Below are positions 16,650 to 25,008 of a DNA stretch of 64,000 nt, piece by piece (position 1 is the first letter of the stretch; each line of letters opens with the position of its first letter). The translations under genes were made by a program, and so were the position numbers. The notes beneath the pieces were generated by a model. It saw only the letters and a list, made by a program, of their open reading frames with translations, did not search any database and was not told the DNA's origin. The stretch is from the NCBI GenBank assembly GCA_016184105.1, contig JACPDI010000023.1:1-64000 (forward strand), written 5' to 3'. This DNA is from Acidobacteriota bacterium. Lineage in GTDB: Bacteria; Acidobacteriota; Vicinamibacteria; Vicinamibacterales; 2-12-FULL-66-21.

Positions 16650-17250
16650 GCCCCCCCTGGCGCACAACGCGGATCCCGCAGATGCCGGCGCGGGGTTCCG
16701 CCCCTGGCATTTCTTCGTGCTCGCGTCGCTGATGGCCGCGACCGTGGCCGTCCTGATGGCGCCCTCGCCGACGCCCGAGCACCTGATCCTGATCAGCGTC
16801 ACGCTTGCCGCCGCCGGCCTGGTGGGTGCGGCGTTCCATCGGACGCTGCTGCCGCTGGTCAGCTCGAACGCGGAGCTCACGAGCGAGCCGCTCGGCCGGC
16901 GCTCGCGCGCGGCGCTCGAGCGCGAGAAGACGCTCGTGCTGCGATCGATCAAGGAGCTCGAGTTCGACCGCGCCATGGGCAAGGTTGCCGACGAGGATTT
17001 CAACGACATGGTGACGCGCCTGCGCGCGCGCGCCATCGCGATCATGAAGCTGCTCGACCAGGGCACGTCGTACCGGGAGATGATCGAGAAGGACCTTGAA
17101 AGGCTGAAGAAGAGGTCGGGAGCCTCTTTCGAGCCGCCGGCGGGCGCGACAAAGGCTCCCGACCCCTTTTTCTGCGCGTGCGGTGCCACCAACGACCCGG
17201 ACGCCCGCTTCTGCAAGAAGTGCGGCGTCAGGCTGGCGGGTGTCGCGTGA
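16627..17250 (+). CDS. CcmI-like membrane protein with a C-terminal zinc ribbon
   Basis: A 207-aa protein overlapping the ccmF end by 23 bases. Two membrane helices (about 30-45 and 53-70) are followed by a cytoplasmic coiled coil (ALEREKTLVLRSIKELEFDR) of the CcmI/SHOCT type. A linker leads to a zinc ribbon with CxC and CxxC pairs (CACGATNDPDARFCKKCG). The linker (about residues 162-178) is encoded by a palindromic REP-like sequence at 17114-17171. Position in the ccm operon suggests a CcmI role in presenting apocytochrome, but the zinc ribbon is not part of known CcmI. Confidence 0.75.
   Translation: MNSEISTRPPLAHNADPADAGAGFRPWHFFVLASLMAATVAVLMAPSPTPEHLILISVTLAAAGLVGAAFHRTLLPLVSSNAELTSEPLGRRSRAALEREKTLVLRSIKELEFDRAMGKVADEDFNDMVTRLRARAIAIMKLLDQGTSYREMIEKDLERLKKRSGASFEPPAGATKAPDPFFCACGATNDPDARFCKKCGVRLAGVA
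17114..17171. repeat. REP-like palindrome inside the CcmI-like coding sequence
   Basis: Perfect 12-bp arms GGTCGGGAGCCT (17114-17125) and AGGCTCCCGACC (17153-17164) around a 27-base loop. The right end, TCCCGACCCCTTTTT, is the exact reverse complement of 15 bases at 24850-24864 beside another palindromic element. The element keeps the reading frame open. Confidence 0.8.
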
Positions 17251-18440
17251 GGGCGCTTCTTGCGGCCGTCGCGCTCGTGTTCGCCCTTGCACCCGCCTCA
17301 GCGCAGCCGCAGATGCCCGACGCCCGGCAGATGTCCGGCACGCCACTGCCGATGGCCGAGATGACGCCCGGCACCGTCTCGGTCCGCGTCGTGCGTGGCG
17401 ACATGTCGAACGCCGTCACGAAGCAGGTTGTGGAGCTGACGATTGATGGCGAGAAGAAGACGGCGACCACCGACGAGGCGGGACGGGCGACGTTCGAAGG
17501 CCTGAAGACCGGGGGGACGGTCACGGTCCGCGCGGTGGTGGGCGACGAGACCGTGGATTCGAGGCCGTTCCGCGTACCGCCCCAGGGGGGCATGCGCCTG
17601 ATGCTCGTGGCGACCGATCCGGGCGCCGCGAAGGAGGCCGCCCGGCAGGCGCAGTTGCCGGCGCAACCCGGGACCGTCACGCTCGGCTCCCAGACGCGCA
17701 TTCACGTCGAGCCCGGCGAAGAAGGGGCCGACGTCTACTACCTGCTGGAAATCCTCAACGGTGCGAAGACACCGGTGCAGCCCGCGACGCCATTCGTGAT
17801 CGAGCTGCCCGAGGGGACGTCCGGCAGCACGATTCTCGAGGGGTCGCATCCGTCGGCGACCGCTGCCGGCCGCACGGTCCGCGTGCAGGGGCCGTTCGCG
17901 CCTGGCGCAACGATGGTCCAGGCGGCGTTCCGCCTGCCGTATTCGAGCGGCCGCGTGAGATTCACGCAGGCGTTCCCCGCGCGCATCGAGCAGCCCGTCG
18001 TGTCCATCGCGAAAAAGGCGCCGGGCATCGCGCTGCAGTCAGCGGTCTTTCACGAGACGCGCGAGATGGCCAACGAAGGGCAGGTGCTGCTCGTCGCGCA
18101 CGCGAAGGCGGTCCCTGCGGGCACACCGCTCGACGTGACGGTGAACGGCGTGCCGAGCCATCCTCGGTGGCCGCGATTCCTGGCGCTGACGCTGGCGGCG
18201 GCGATCCTGGGCGGCGGAGCGTGGCTGAGTGCGACGGCGAGCCGGCGCGCCGCCCAGAAAGTCGGGCTCGTGAAGCAGCTGCAGGCGCGCCGTGAAAAGC
18301 TCCTGGGCGAGCTGGCCTCCCTCGAACAGCGTCACCGCGCAGGATCGATCTCCGACGGGCAGTACGCGCGGCGGCGCCACCAGATCGTGGAAGACCTCGA
18401 GCGGGTGTACAGCGATCTCGACGAAGGCGCGGCCGCCTGA
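17247..18440 (+). CDS. Secreted, membrane-anchored protein of the ccm operon, unknown function
   Basis: A 397-aa protein starting at GTG 17247, which overlaps the previous stop (GTGA). Signal peptide (LLAAVALVFALAPASA), then a carboxypeptidase-regulatory/CnaB-like beta-sandwich (KTATTDEAGRATFEGLKTGG) and a second beta-rich domain to about residue 290. One membrane helix follows (FLALTLAAAILGGGAWLSA) and then a cytoplasmic coiled coil (GELASLEQRHRAGSISDGQY) resembling that of the CcmI-like neighbour. It may scaffold the maturation machinery; no known Ccm protein has this layout. CcmG (thioredoxin) is not seen in the operon. Confidence 0.7.
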   Translation: MRALLAAVALVFALAPASAQPQMPDARQMSGTPLPMAEMTPGTVSVRVVRGDMSNAVTKQVVELTIDGEKKTATTDEAGRATFEGLKTGGTVTVRAVVGDETVDSRPFRVPPQGGMRLMLVATDPGAAKEAARQAQLPAQPGTVTLGSQTRIHVEPGEEGADVYYLLEILNGAKTPVQPATPFVIELPEGTSGSTILEGSHPSATAAGRTVRVQGPFAPGATMVQAAFRLPYSSGRVRFTQAFPARIEQPVVSIAKKAPGIALQSAVFHETREMANEGQVLLVAHAKAVPAGTPLDVTVNGVPSHPRWPRFLALTLAAAILGGGAWLSATASRRAAQKVGLVKQLQARREKLLGELASLEQRHRAGSISDGQYARRRHQIVEDLERVYSDLDEGAAA

Positions 18441-18442
18441 CC

Positions 18443-19141
18443 GTGGATTTCGACCGCGTCACCTTTCACGAAGTCTCCAAGAGTTTTGGCCGCCGGCGGG
18501 CGCTCGCCAAAGTGTCGCTCGAGTGCCGCGCCGGGGAAGTGGTCGGGCTGCTCGGCCCCAACGGGGCGGGGAAGTCGACCCTGCTGGCGCTCGCCTCGAC
18601 GCTGATGTCGCCGAGCACCGGCGAGGTGCGCTACGGCGAGACGCCGGCGCGGCAGGGGGGCGCGGCGCTGCGCGCGCGGATCGGCGTGCTCGCCCACGAC
18701 CTGCACCTCTATCCCGAACTCACGGCGCGTGAGAACCTGGAGTTTTTCGCCCGGTTGTACCGGCTGGACGGCGTGGCTGCGCGCGTCGACGCCGCGCTGG
18801 CGCGCGCCGGGCTCGCCGACCGCGCCGACGACGCCGTGTCCGGGTTCTCGCGCGGCATGCGACAGAGGCTTGCCGTGGAGCGCGCGCTGCTGCACGGGCC
18901 GCGGCTCGTCCTCTTCGACGAGCCCTTCACCGGCCTGGACGAGGACGCGCGGGAGGCGATGCTGAAGCGGTTGCGCGCGCTGCGGGACGGCGGGGCGATC
19001 GTGCTCGTCGCGACCCACGATTTCGGCACCGTGGACGCGGCGCTCGACCGCGCCGTGCTGCTCCGCGGGGGCAGGCTGGTGGCGACGGCCGACGGGGGAG
19101 GGAGCCTGTCGGAGATCTATCGGCAATCGGTCTCCCGATAG
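18443..19141 (+). CDS. ccmA: Heme exporter ATP-binding protein CcmA
   Basis: A 232-aa ABC ATPase. Walker A is GPNGAGKST (residues 38-46), the signature is SGFSRGMRQR, Walker B is LVLFDEPFTGLD, and the switch histidine is in ATHDF. Together with CcmB and CcmC it releases heme-loaded CcmE in an ATP-dependent step. The start is a GTG at 18443, two bases after the upstream stop; context with ccmB/ccmC separates it from other small ABC ATPases. Confidence 0.92.
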   Translation: MDFDRVTFHEVSKSFGRRRALAKVSLECRAGEVVGLLGPNGAGKSTLLALASTLMSPSTGEVRYGETPARQGGAALRARIGVLAHDLHLYPELTARENLEFFARLYRLDGVAARVDAALARAGLADRADDAVSGFSRGMRQRLAVERALLHGPRLVLFDEPFTGLDEDAREAMLKRLRALRDGGAIVLVATHDFGTVDAALDRAVLLRGGRLVATADGGGSLSEIYRQSVSR

Positions 19142-19150
19142 ACAGAGATC

Positions 19151-19837
19151 ATGATCGCAGCGTTCACCCGTACCGTCGCCCTCGTGTTGTGGAAAGATCT
19201 CACGGTCGAGTTCCGGAGCCGCGAGATTCTGTACACGACGCTGTTTTTCGCGGCGTCGTGCGTGCTCGTCTTCGCGTTCAGCTTCGTGAAGGACGGGCGC
19301 GCGCTCGAGGACGCGGCGGCGGGGATCCTGTGGATCGCGATTGCCTTTGCGGGCACGCTCGCGCTCGGGCGGACGTTTGAGCGCGAGCGGCAGAGCGAAA
19401 CGCTGCGCGCGCTGATGCTCGCGCCGGCCGATCGTCCGGCGATCTACGCCGGAAAGCTCGCCGGCATGCTCGTGATCATGGTCGCGGTGGAACTCGTGCT
19501 GGTCCCGATCGTCGGGCTGCTGTTCCAGGCCCCGGTGGTCCGGCACGCGCTGCCGCTCGCCGTCCTGGTCGTCGTGGGCACGGTGGGCTATGCGGCAGTC
19601 GGGACGCTGTTCGCCGCCATGCTGGTCCGGGCGCGCAGCCGCGACGTGCTGCTGCCGGTGCTCTTGTATCCGGTGACGGTCCCGGTCATTATCGGCGGCG
19701 TGCGGGGCACGGCAGCGCTCCTCCAGCCGTCGGCAGACCTGCCGACCGCCTGGATGTGGATTGGGCTGCTCGGCGCGTTCGACGCCGTGTTCTTGACGCT
19801 GGCGTTCTGGGTGTTCGAGCCGGTGATGACGGACTGA
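19151..19837 (+). CDS. ccmB: Heme exporter permease CcmB
   Basis: A 228-aa polytopic membrane protein. Family features include the N-terminal LVLWKDLTVEFRSREILYTTLFFAA and the internal FERERQSETLRALMLAPADR loop, followed by four to five further helices. It partners CcmA in the CcmABCD complex. Confidence 0.92.
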   Translation: MIAAFTRTVALVLWKDLTVEFRSREILYTTLFFAASCVLVFAFSFVKDGRALEDAAAGILWIAIAFAGTLALGRTFERERQSETLRALMLAPADRPAIYAGKLAGMLVIMVAVELVLVPIVGLLFQAPVVRHALPLAVLVVVGTVGYAAVGTLFAAMLVRARSRDVLLPVLLYPVTVPVIIGGVRGTAALLQPSADLPTAWMWIGLLGAFDAVFLTLAFWVFEPVMTD

Positions 19838-19875
19838 TACTGTCAGGGGTCAGGGGCCAGGGCTGAAAGAGCATC

Positions 19876-20532
19876 ATGAAGAAGCTGTATCTACCTCTTG
19901 TCGTGGTCGCGGCGGCGATGTTCGCCTATTCCCCCATCATCATCGCGAACGCGCCGTACGAAGCCACGATGGGGCTCGTCCAGAAGATCTTCTACTACCA
20001 CGTCCCATCGTGGATGGTGATGTTCACTGGCGTGTTCGTCTGCGGGCTCGCGAGCGCCGTGTATTTGTACAAACACACGCCGTTGGCCGATCGGCTCGCG
20101 TTGAGCGCGGCAGAACTGACGGTGGTGTTCGGCCTCATCGGTCTCATCACCGGCCCGCTGTGGGGTCGAAAGGCGTGGGGTGTCTGGTGGCAGTGGGACG
20201 CACGCCTGACCATGTCGCTGCTGCTGTGGCTGATTTTCGTCGCCTACCTGCTCGTGCGCCGCTACGGTGGGCCGGGCGCCGACAAACTCTCGGCCGCGCT
20301 CGCCGTGTTCGGCATGGCCAACGTGCCGTTCGTGTACGTGTCGGTCAACATCTGGCGCACGATCCACCCGACCACGTCGGTGGTGACCACGCTCGGGCCG
20401 GGCATGCGCGGCGCGTTCTGGTGGTGCGCCGCCTCCTTCCTGGTGCTGATGGCGCTCACGCTGGCCGCGCGCGTGCGCCTCGAACGGGAGCGCGCGGCGC
20501 TCGACGAACTGTACCTTTCGCTCGAAGACTGA
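19876..20532 (+). CDS. ccmC: Heme-handling protein CcmC
   Basis: A 218-aa protein with six membrane helices and the tryptophan-rich WWD loop (WGRKAWGVWWQWDARL). Conserved histidines flank it in the FYYHVPSW and RTIHPT segments. CcmC loads heme onto CcmE. A 38-bp gap from ccmB holds nothing recognised. A related WWD protein is CcmF, but the short size and position identify this as CcmC. Confidence 0.93.
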   Translation: MKKLYLPLVVVAAAMFAYSPIIIANAPYEATMGLVQKIFYYHVPSWMVMFTGVFVCGLASAVYLYKHTPLADRLALSAAELTVVFGLIGLITGPLWGRKAWGVWWQWDARLTMSLLLWLIFVAYLLVRRYGGPGADKLSAALAVFGMANVPFVYVSVNIWRTIHPTTSVVTTLGPGMRGAFWWCAASFLVLMALTLAARVRLERERAALDELYLSLED

Positions 20533-20543
20533 GGCTTCATAGC

Positions 20544-20843
20544 ATGTTGACCACGCTCACTCGCGTTCTTTGCGCCGCGCTGTTGATCGCGTCGCTCGTG
20601 CCCGCGCGCGCGGCCGCCCACGCGCAACAGCCTCGACCACCCGCCCAGCAGAGCGAGTTCGTTCCGGTCGACGAACTCCCGCAGGCCGACCAGATCCCGG
20701 CCGCTCCGCTCGTCATCGCCGCCTACGCCGTGGCGTGGCTGGCCATCTTCTTCTATCTCTTTTCGATCTGGCGGCGTCTGCAGAAGGTCGAGAAGGAACT
20801 GGGAGAGGTCGCGCGCCGCGTCGGGGAGCGCAGCCGGACATGA
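20544..20843 (+). CDS. ccmD: CcmD-like small membrane protein
   Basis: A 99-aa protein with a cleavable-looking hydrophobic N-terminus (LTRVLCAALLIASLVPARAAA), a proline/glutamine-rich spacer, one membrane helix (LVIAAYAVAWLAIFFYLFSI) and a basic coiled C-terminal tail (RRLQKVEKELGEVARR). The helix and tail match CcmD, which supports release of CcmE from CcmABC. The N-terminal extension with its own hydrophobic segment is unusual, since CcmD is normally about 50-70 aa. Confidence 0.75.
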   Translation: MLTTLTRVLCAALLIASLVPARAAAHAQQPRPPAQQSEFVPVDELPQADQIPAAPLVIAAYAVAWLAIFFYLFSIWRRLQKVEKELGEVARRVGERSRT

Positions 20844-21004
20844 ACCTTTCGGAGATGTCGGCGGCGCACCTCATCTTCATCCCCGCGGTCCTGCTGGTCG
20901 GGATCGTGATCGGATGGGTGCTGGGGTCCCGCGCCGCCGCCGACGCCTACGCGTCCGAACAGCGAAAGGACGCCGCGCGCAGGGCGAGGCAGAAGGAAGA
21001 GTGA
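20840..21004 (+). CDS. Small single-pass membrane protein, end of ccm operon
   Basis: A 54-aa protein with an ATG overlapping the ccmD stop (ATGA). One helix (LIFIPAVLLVGIVIGWVLGS) and a short charged tail (RKDAARRARQKEE). Function is not recognised. The overlap with ccmD argues that it is translated. Confidence 0.6.
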   Translation: MNLSEMSAAHLIFIPAVLLVGIVIGWVLGSRAAADAYASEQRKDAARRARQKEE

Positions 21005-21024
21005 AGGTGTAGTGGGCAGTGGCC

Positions 21025-21762
21025 TCAACGTCCCACGGACAGCCGGTTCGCCAGAGCGCGCGGCAGGCCCGCCGCGATGATTTTCTCCTGCGCCTGGGCG
21101 ATCGGATAGTCGACCCGGCGCAGCACCACGACTCCCGTCTGATCATCGTAGATGGCGAAGGCCGCGCGCGCGTCCCCGTCGCGCGGCTGGCCGACCGAAC
21201 CAGGATTGACCAGCAGCCGCCGGCCGTTTCGCGCCTGTACGGTCGTCTCCCCGTTCTCCGGCACGATGGCCTCGAAGGCCTGCCCGCTGCGAAGAAACGC
21301 CACGGCAATGTGCGTGTGGCCGAAGAAGCAGAGGCCGGCTCTGGTAAGCTCGAGGGCGCGCCAGGCGTCCGCCGCGTCGAAGATGTAGGCGTCTTCGTCA
21401 AACGGCGCGCCGTGGCAGATCTCGATGTCCCTGTCGACCAGCACGGGGCCGGCAGCCAGGTCCCGCAGAAACTCGCGATTGTCGGCCGTCAGCGTCTCGT
21501 ACGTCCATTCGGCGGCCCGGCGCGCCACCGGATTGAACGACAACGCGTCGTCGATCCCGCAGGCCGCCTTGTCGTGGTTGCCGCGGATGATGAACGCGGG
21601 GGAGAGCGCGCGGATCCGCTCGACGACGCGGTTGGGCTCGGCACCGTAGCCGACCAGGTCCCCAAGCACCAGCACGCGATCGTGCCCACCGGCGGCGGCG
21701 GCGAGCGCCGCCTCGAGCGCTTCGAGGTTCGCGTGAATGTCAGAGAGGACGAGATAACGCAT
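21025..21762 (-). CDS. Calcineurin-like metallophosphoesterase
   Basis: A 245-aa cytoplasmic enzyme with the full dimetal motif set: LSDIHANLEA (Asp8, His10), VLGDLVGYG, IIRGNHDKA, a later conserved His in EICHGAPF, and FGHTH. The layout matches the YfcE/ApaH-like family of predicted phosphodiesterases acting on small substrates; the substrate cannot be read from sequence. Its start overlaps the end of aroK by 23 bases, so it is the third gene of the aroA-aroK run. Confidence 0.85.
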   Translation of the reverse strand: MRYLVLSDIHANLEALEAALAAAAGGHDRVLVLGDLVGYGAEPNRVVERIRALSPAFIIRGNHDKAACGIDDALSFNPVARRAAEWTYETLTADNREFLRDLAAGPVLVDRDIEICHGAPFDEDAYIFDAADAWRALELTRAGLCFFGHTHIAVAFLRSGQAFEAIVPENGETTVQARNGRRLLVNPGSVGQPRDGDARAAFAIYDDQTGVVVLRRVDYPIAQAQEKIIAAGLPRALANRLSVGR

Positions 21763-22255
21763 CGACGATCTGCTCGACGACCTCGGTCACGCGAGCACCC
21801 GAGGCATCGACGCGGACGTGAGCCTGCTGGTACGCGGGACGCCGCACATGATACAGCCGTTCGAGCTGCGCCAGGTCGCCGGAGAGCGGGCGCCGGCCGT
21901 CGGGCGGCAATCGCGCCACGATCTCGGCGAAGGGTACATCGATCCACACCGAGAGCCCGTCCAGCATGATGGCCGCGCGGTTGTCCTGGTCGGCGAACGT
22001 TCCCCCGCCGGTGGCCACGACGGTATTGCGCAGCGGCAGGACGATCCGCAGCATCTCGCGCTCGGCGGTCCGGAAATACGGCTCCCCGAAGCGGGAGAAG
22101 ATGTCGGTGACCGTCATCCGCTCGCGCGCCTCGATCAGCTCATCGATGTCCTCGGCGCGCCAGTGCAGGTGGTCGGCCAGCAGCCGGGCCACGCTGGTCT
22201 TCCCGGCGGCCATGAAGCCCACCAGATAGATCTTGTCGCGGTGGATCGAGGCCAT
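21740..22255 (-). CDS. aroK: Shikimate kinase
   Basis: Phosphorylates shikimate with ATP in the chorismate pathway. The 171-aa protein has P-loop GFMAAGKTS (13-21), the shikimate-binding DIDELIE, the FSRFGEPYFRTAE motif, GGGTF, and the lid region LPPDGRRPL. The ATG at 22255 shares its A with the aroA stop (TGATG), so the two genes are coupled. Confidence 0.93.
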   Translation of the reverse strand: MASIHRDKIYLVGFMAAGKTSVARLLADHLHWRAEDIDELIEARERMTVTDIFSRFGEPYFRTAEREMLRIVLPLRNTVVATGGGTFADQDNRAAIMLDGLSVWIDVPFAEIVARLPPDGRRPLSGDLAQLERLYHVRRPAYQQAHVRVDASGARVTEVVEQIVDALSRPL

Positions 22256-23550
22256 CAGGTGCGCAGCCTCTCGAGATCCGCGAAAAATCCCGGGTACGAC
22301 ACCGCCACGGCATCCGCGCCGGTGATCGTGCAGGCGTGCCGCGCGCCGAGCGCGGCGATCGCGAATGCCATCGCGAGGCGGTGATCCCCGGCCGCATCGG
22401 CAATACCTCCGGCGAGCGCGTGGGCGCCCCGGACGACGAAGCCATCGGGCAGTTCCTCGGCCTCGGCGCCGAGCGCGCGCAGGCCGCTCACGACCGACGT
22501 GATGCGGTCGCTCTCCTTCGCCCGCAGCTCTCCCGCGCCGGTGACGCGGATCTCGCCTGCGTGCGTGGCCAGCGCCGCCAGCGCCGGCAGCTCGTCGATC
22601 ACCGCCGGCACTTCGGCCGCGCCGATTTCGAGCGGTGAAAGCGAGCCGTGCCTGACGCGAATCGTGCCCAGCGGCTCGCCACCCTCTTCGGCATCGACGT
22701 CCACCTCGACGCGCGCGCCGGCGCGCCGAAGCACGTCCACCCACGCCACGCGCGACGGGTTGAGGCCCACGCGCGCGATCCGCACGTCCGACCCCGGGAT
22801 CGCCGCGGCGGCGATGCCGAAAAACGCGGCAGAGGAGGCGTCGCCGGGCACGTGAAGCACGGCGCCCGTGAGACCGCGCCCTCCGTCAACCGCGATCGCG
22901 TCCCCGCTGACACGCGGCGGGGCGCCGAACGCGCGGAGCGCCCGTTCCGTATGATCTCGCGTGGCCACCGCCTCGCGCACGACGGTGGTGCCGCGCGCGT
23001 GGAGGCCCGCCAGCAGCACGGCGCTCTTCACCTGCGCGCTGGCGATGGGCATCACGTATTCGATGCCGTGGAGGTCGGTGCCATGAATCCGCAGGGGCGG
23101 CCGGCCGCCGGCGTCAGAGTCGAGCCGGGCGCCCATGCGCGAGAGCGGCTCCATGACACGCCGCATCGGCCGCCGGCTGAGCGACGCGTCGCCGACAATC
23201 GTCGTGTCGAACGGGTGTGCGGCCAGGACACCGGCCAGCAGCCGCATGGTCGTGCCGGAGTTGCGGGCGTCGAGCGGCTCACCCGGCGACGAGAGGCCGC
23301 GAAGACCACGGCCCGCGATCTCGACCTGGCCGCCGGCCGTACGGCCCACATCGACGCCCAGGGCGGAGAGACACGCGAGCGTGGCGGCGCAGTCAGCGCC
23401 GGGCGCGTAGCCGGAAATCCGCGAACGACCGGCGGCGATCGCGGCCAGCAGCGCGTAGCGGTGCGAAATGGACTTGTCTCCCGGCACCTCCAGCGTCCCG
23501 CGGAGGCGGGCGGCAGGAAGGACGGTGATGGCATGGTGCGCGAGGGTCAT
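22255..23550 (-). CDS. aroA: 3-phosphoshikimate 1-carboxyvinyltransferase (EPSP synthase)
   Basis: Joins phosphoenolpyruvate to shikimate-3-phosphate. The 431-aa protein has the motifs PGDKSISHRYALL near the N-terminus, DARNSGTTMRLLAGVLA, SLSRRPMRRVMEPL, SAQVKSAVLLAGLHA, VPGDASSAAFF and the C-terminal RAKESDRI and DHRLAMAFAI. All conserved active-site segments are present. It is transcribed with aroK and the phosphoesterase. Confidence 0.95.
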   Translation of the reverse strand: MTLAHHAITVLPAARLRGTLEVPGDKSISHRYALLAAIAAGRSRISGYAPGADCAATLACLSALGVDVGRTAGGQVEIAGRGLRGLSSPGEPLDARNSGTTMRLLAGVLAAHPFDTTIVGDASLSRRPMRRVMEPLSRMGARLDSDAGGRPPLRIHGTDLHGIEYVMPIASAQVKSAVLLAGLHARGTTVVREAVATRDHTERALRAFGAPPRVSGDAIAVDGGRGLTGAVLHVPGDASSAAFFGIAAAAIPGSDVRIARVGLNPSRVAWVDVLRRAGARVEVDVDAEEGGEPLGTIRVRHGSLSPLEIGAAEVPAVIDELPALAALATHAGEIRVTGAGELRAKESDRITSVVSGLRALGAEAEELPDGFVVRGAHALAGGIADAAGDHRLAMAFAIAALGARHACTITGADAVAVSYPGFFADLERLRT

Positions 23551-23597
23551 GGCGGTGGCCTGCGGCGTTCTTGTTGTATCTTATCCTTTCAGCCTGC

Positions 23598-24044
23598 ATG
23601 ACCAGCGACCGCCAGCGCGTCGTCCGCCTGCAGATCCACAGCACGTTCGAAATGCTCGACTTCGTCCAGGTCGTGAGCGACGAACTGGGGCGCATGTACG
23701 GGCTGGACGAGGACGCCGTTCACTGGGTCGGCGTCGCCGTGCGCGAGTCGGTCATCAACGCGATCAAGCACGGGAACCGCGAGGACCGATCGAAGATCGT
23801 CACCATCGAGTTCGCGCTGGACGCGCCGGACTCGCCGACCGAGCTCGTCGTGCGGATCGTGGATCAGGGCGGGGGCTTCGAAGTGGAGGACGTCGGGAAT
23901 CCCCTCGCGCCCGAGAACGTGCTCAAGTCGAGCGGGCGCGGAATCTTTTTCATGCGCAGCTTCATGGACGACGTGCAGGTGCGCCGCGTCCCGGAAGGCG
24001 GGATGGAGGTGAGGATGGTGAAGAAGCTCGGTCATGCCTCTTGA
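23598..24044 (+). CDS. RsbW-type serine kinase / anti-sigma ATPase
   Basis: A 148-aa GHKL ATPase from the ATG at 23598. N-box VRESVINAIKHGN, G1 box RIVDQGGGFE and G2 box SGRGIFFM are all present, as in RsbW/SpoIIAB proteins that bind a sigma factor or phosphorylate an anti-sigma antagonist. No sigma factor or STAS antagonist lies next to it, so its partner is unknown. It overlaps suhB by 11 bases and is divergent from aroA. Confidence 0.85.
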   Translation: MTSDRQRVVRLQIHSTFEMLDFVQVVSDELGRMYGLDEDAVHWVGVAVRESVINAIKHGNREDRSKIVTIEFALDAPDSPTELVVRIVDQGGGFEVEDVGNPLAPENVLKSSGRGIFFMRSFMDDVQVRRVPEGGMEVRMVKKLGHAS

Positions 24045-24846
24045 TCCGATCTATCTTGCGACCGCCATCGAGGTGGTCACCCGCGCCGGCGCGATCCAGG
24101 CCGCCCATTTCGGCAAGCTCCAGCACATCGAGAAGAAGGGAGACATCGACCTCGTCACGGAGGTGGATCTCGAGATCGAGCGCATGTTCCGCGCGCTCGT
24201 GGCCGAGCGGTTCCCCAGCCATCGCATCCTCGCCGAGGAGTTCGGCGCGGGCACGGAGGGGGAGGCGGGCTCGCGTTACTGCTGGCTGTTCGACCCGGTC
24301 GATGGGACGACGAATTACGCCCACGGCATGCCCATTTTCTGCTCGTCGCTCGCTCTTGAAATCGATGGGCGGGTTGAGGTGGCCGCCGTGTTCGATCCGA
24401 GCCGCCAGGAGCTGTTTACCGCCGAGCGCGGCGGTGGTGCGCGGCTGAACGGGGTGCCGCTGCGAGTCTCGGCGTCCGAACAGCTCATCGACTCGATGCT
24501 GTGCACCGGGTTCCCGTACAACGTGCACGCCATCGTGGAAGAGATCGTCGGGCTGTTCGCGGAGTTCGTGGGAAGGGCGCGCGCCGTGCGCCGCCTGGGA
24601 TCGGCGGCCATCGATCTGTGCTACGTCGGCGCGGGACGCCTCGACGGGTTCTGGGAGCGGCTGTTGAGTCCGTGGGACATCGCCGCGGGCGCGCTGATCG
24701 TCGAGGAGGCCGGCGGCAAAGTGACGGGCTTCGACGGCGGCCTGTTCACACCTCGATCCGGCGAGATCGTCGCATCAAACGGCCGGATTCACGACGCCAT
24801 GCTCGACACCATCGCCAAGTACCGTTCACGAAAGCGGACGGAATGA
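24034..24846 (+). CDS. suhB: Inositol monophosphatase family protein
   Basis: Mg-dependent phosphatase of 270 aa. Metal-binding motifs are all present: DIDLVTEVDLEIE, the acidic LAEEFGAG, DPVDGTTNYAHG and, near the C-terminus, WDIAAGALIVEEAGG. Such enzymes dephosphorylate inositol-1-phosphate or related sugar phosphates, and SuhB also has a ribosome-related role in E. coli. Which applies here cannot be told. Confidence 0.9.
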   Translation: MPLDPIYLATAIEVVTRAGAIQAAHFGKLQHIEKKGDIDLVTEVDLEIERMFRALVAERFPSHRILAEEFGAGTEGEAGSRYCWLFDPVDGTTNYAHGMPIFCSSLALEIDGRVEVAAVFDPSRQELFTAERGGGARLNGVPLRVSASEQLIDSMLCTGFPYNVHAIVEEIVGLFAEFVGRARAVRRLGSAAIDLCYVGAGRLDGFWERLLSPWDIAAGALIVEEAGGKVTGFDGGLFTPRSGEIVASNGRIHDAMLDTIAKYRSRKRTE

Positions 24847-24849
24847 CCG

Positions 24850-24940
24850 AAAAAGGGGTCGGGACAAGGCGCAGCGGGATAAGGGGGACAGTCACACTTT
24901 TCCGGCGTTTTCCCGAGGGAAAAGTGTGACTGTCCCCCTT
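24850..24940. repeat. REP/BIME-type palindromic element downstream of suhB
   Basis: A perfect 23-bp inverted repeat: arms at 24881-24903 and 24918-24940 containing GGGGGACAGTCACACTTTTC, with a 14-base loop. Just left of it, AAAAAGGGGTCGGGA (24850-24864) is an exact copy, inverted, of 15 bases in the element at 17157-17171. GGGACAGTCAC-type palindromes are, to my knowledge, a class of REP elements moved by REP-associated tyrosine transposases; no such transposase gene is in the window. It may also terminate suhB transcription. Confidence 0.8.
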
Positions 24941-25008
24941 ACCCGGCTCTGGCACATGCCATGCTCAGCCGGTCAGTGGGCATGTTGCCCGAGTCGGAGG
25001 TCAGAACC

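Noticed and set aside
13443-17216. A very long open frame on the minus strand opposite maf, ccmE, ccmF and the CcmI-like gene
   Set aside because: It is antisense to genes with clear motifs, its translation is low-complexity and rich in Arg, His and Pro, and it reflects the absence of stop codons in GC-rich third positions.
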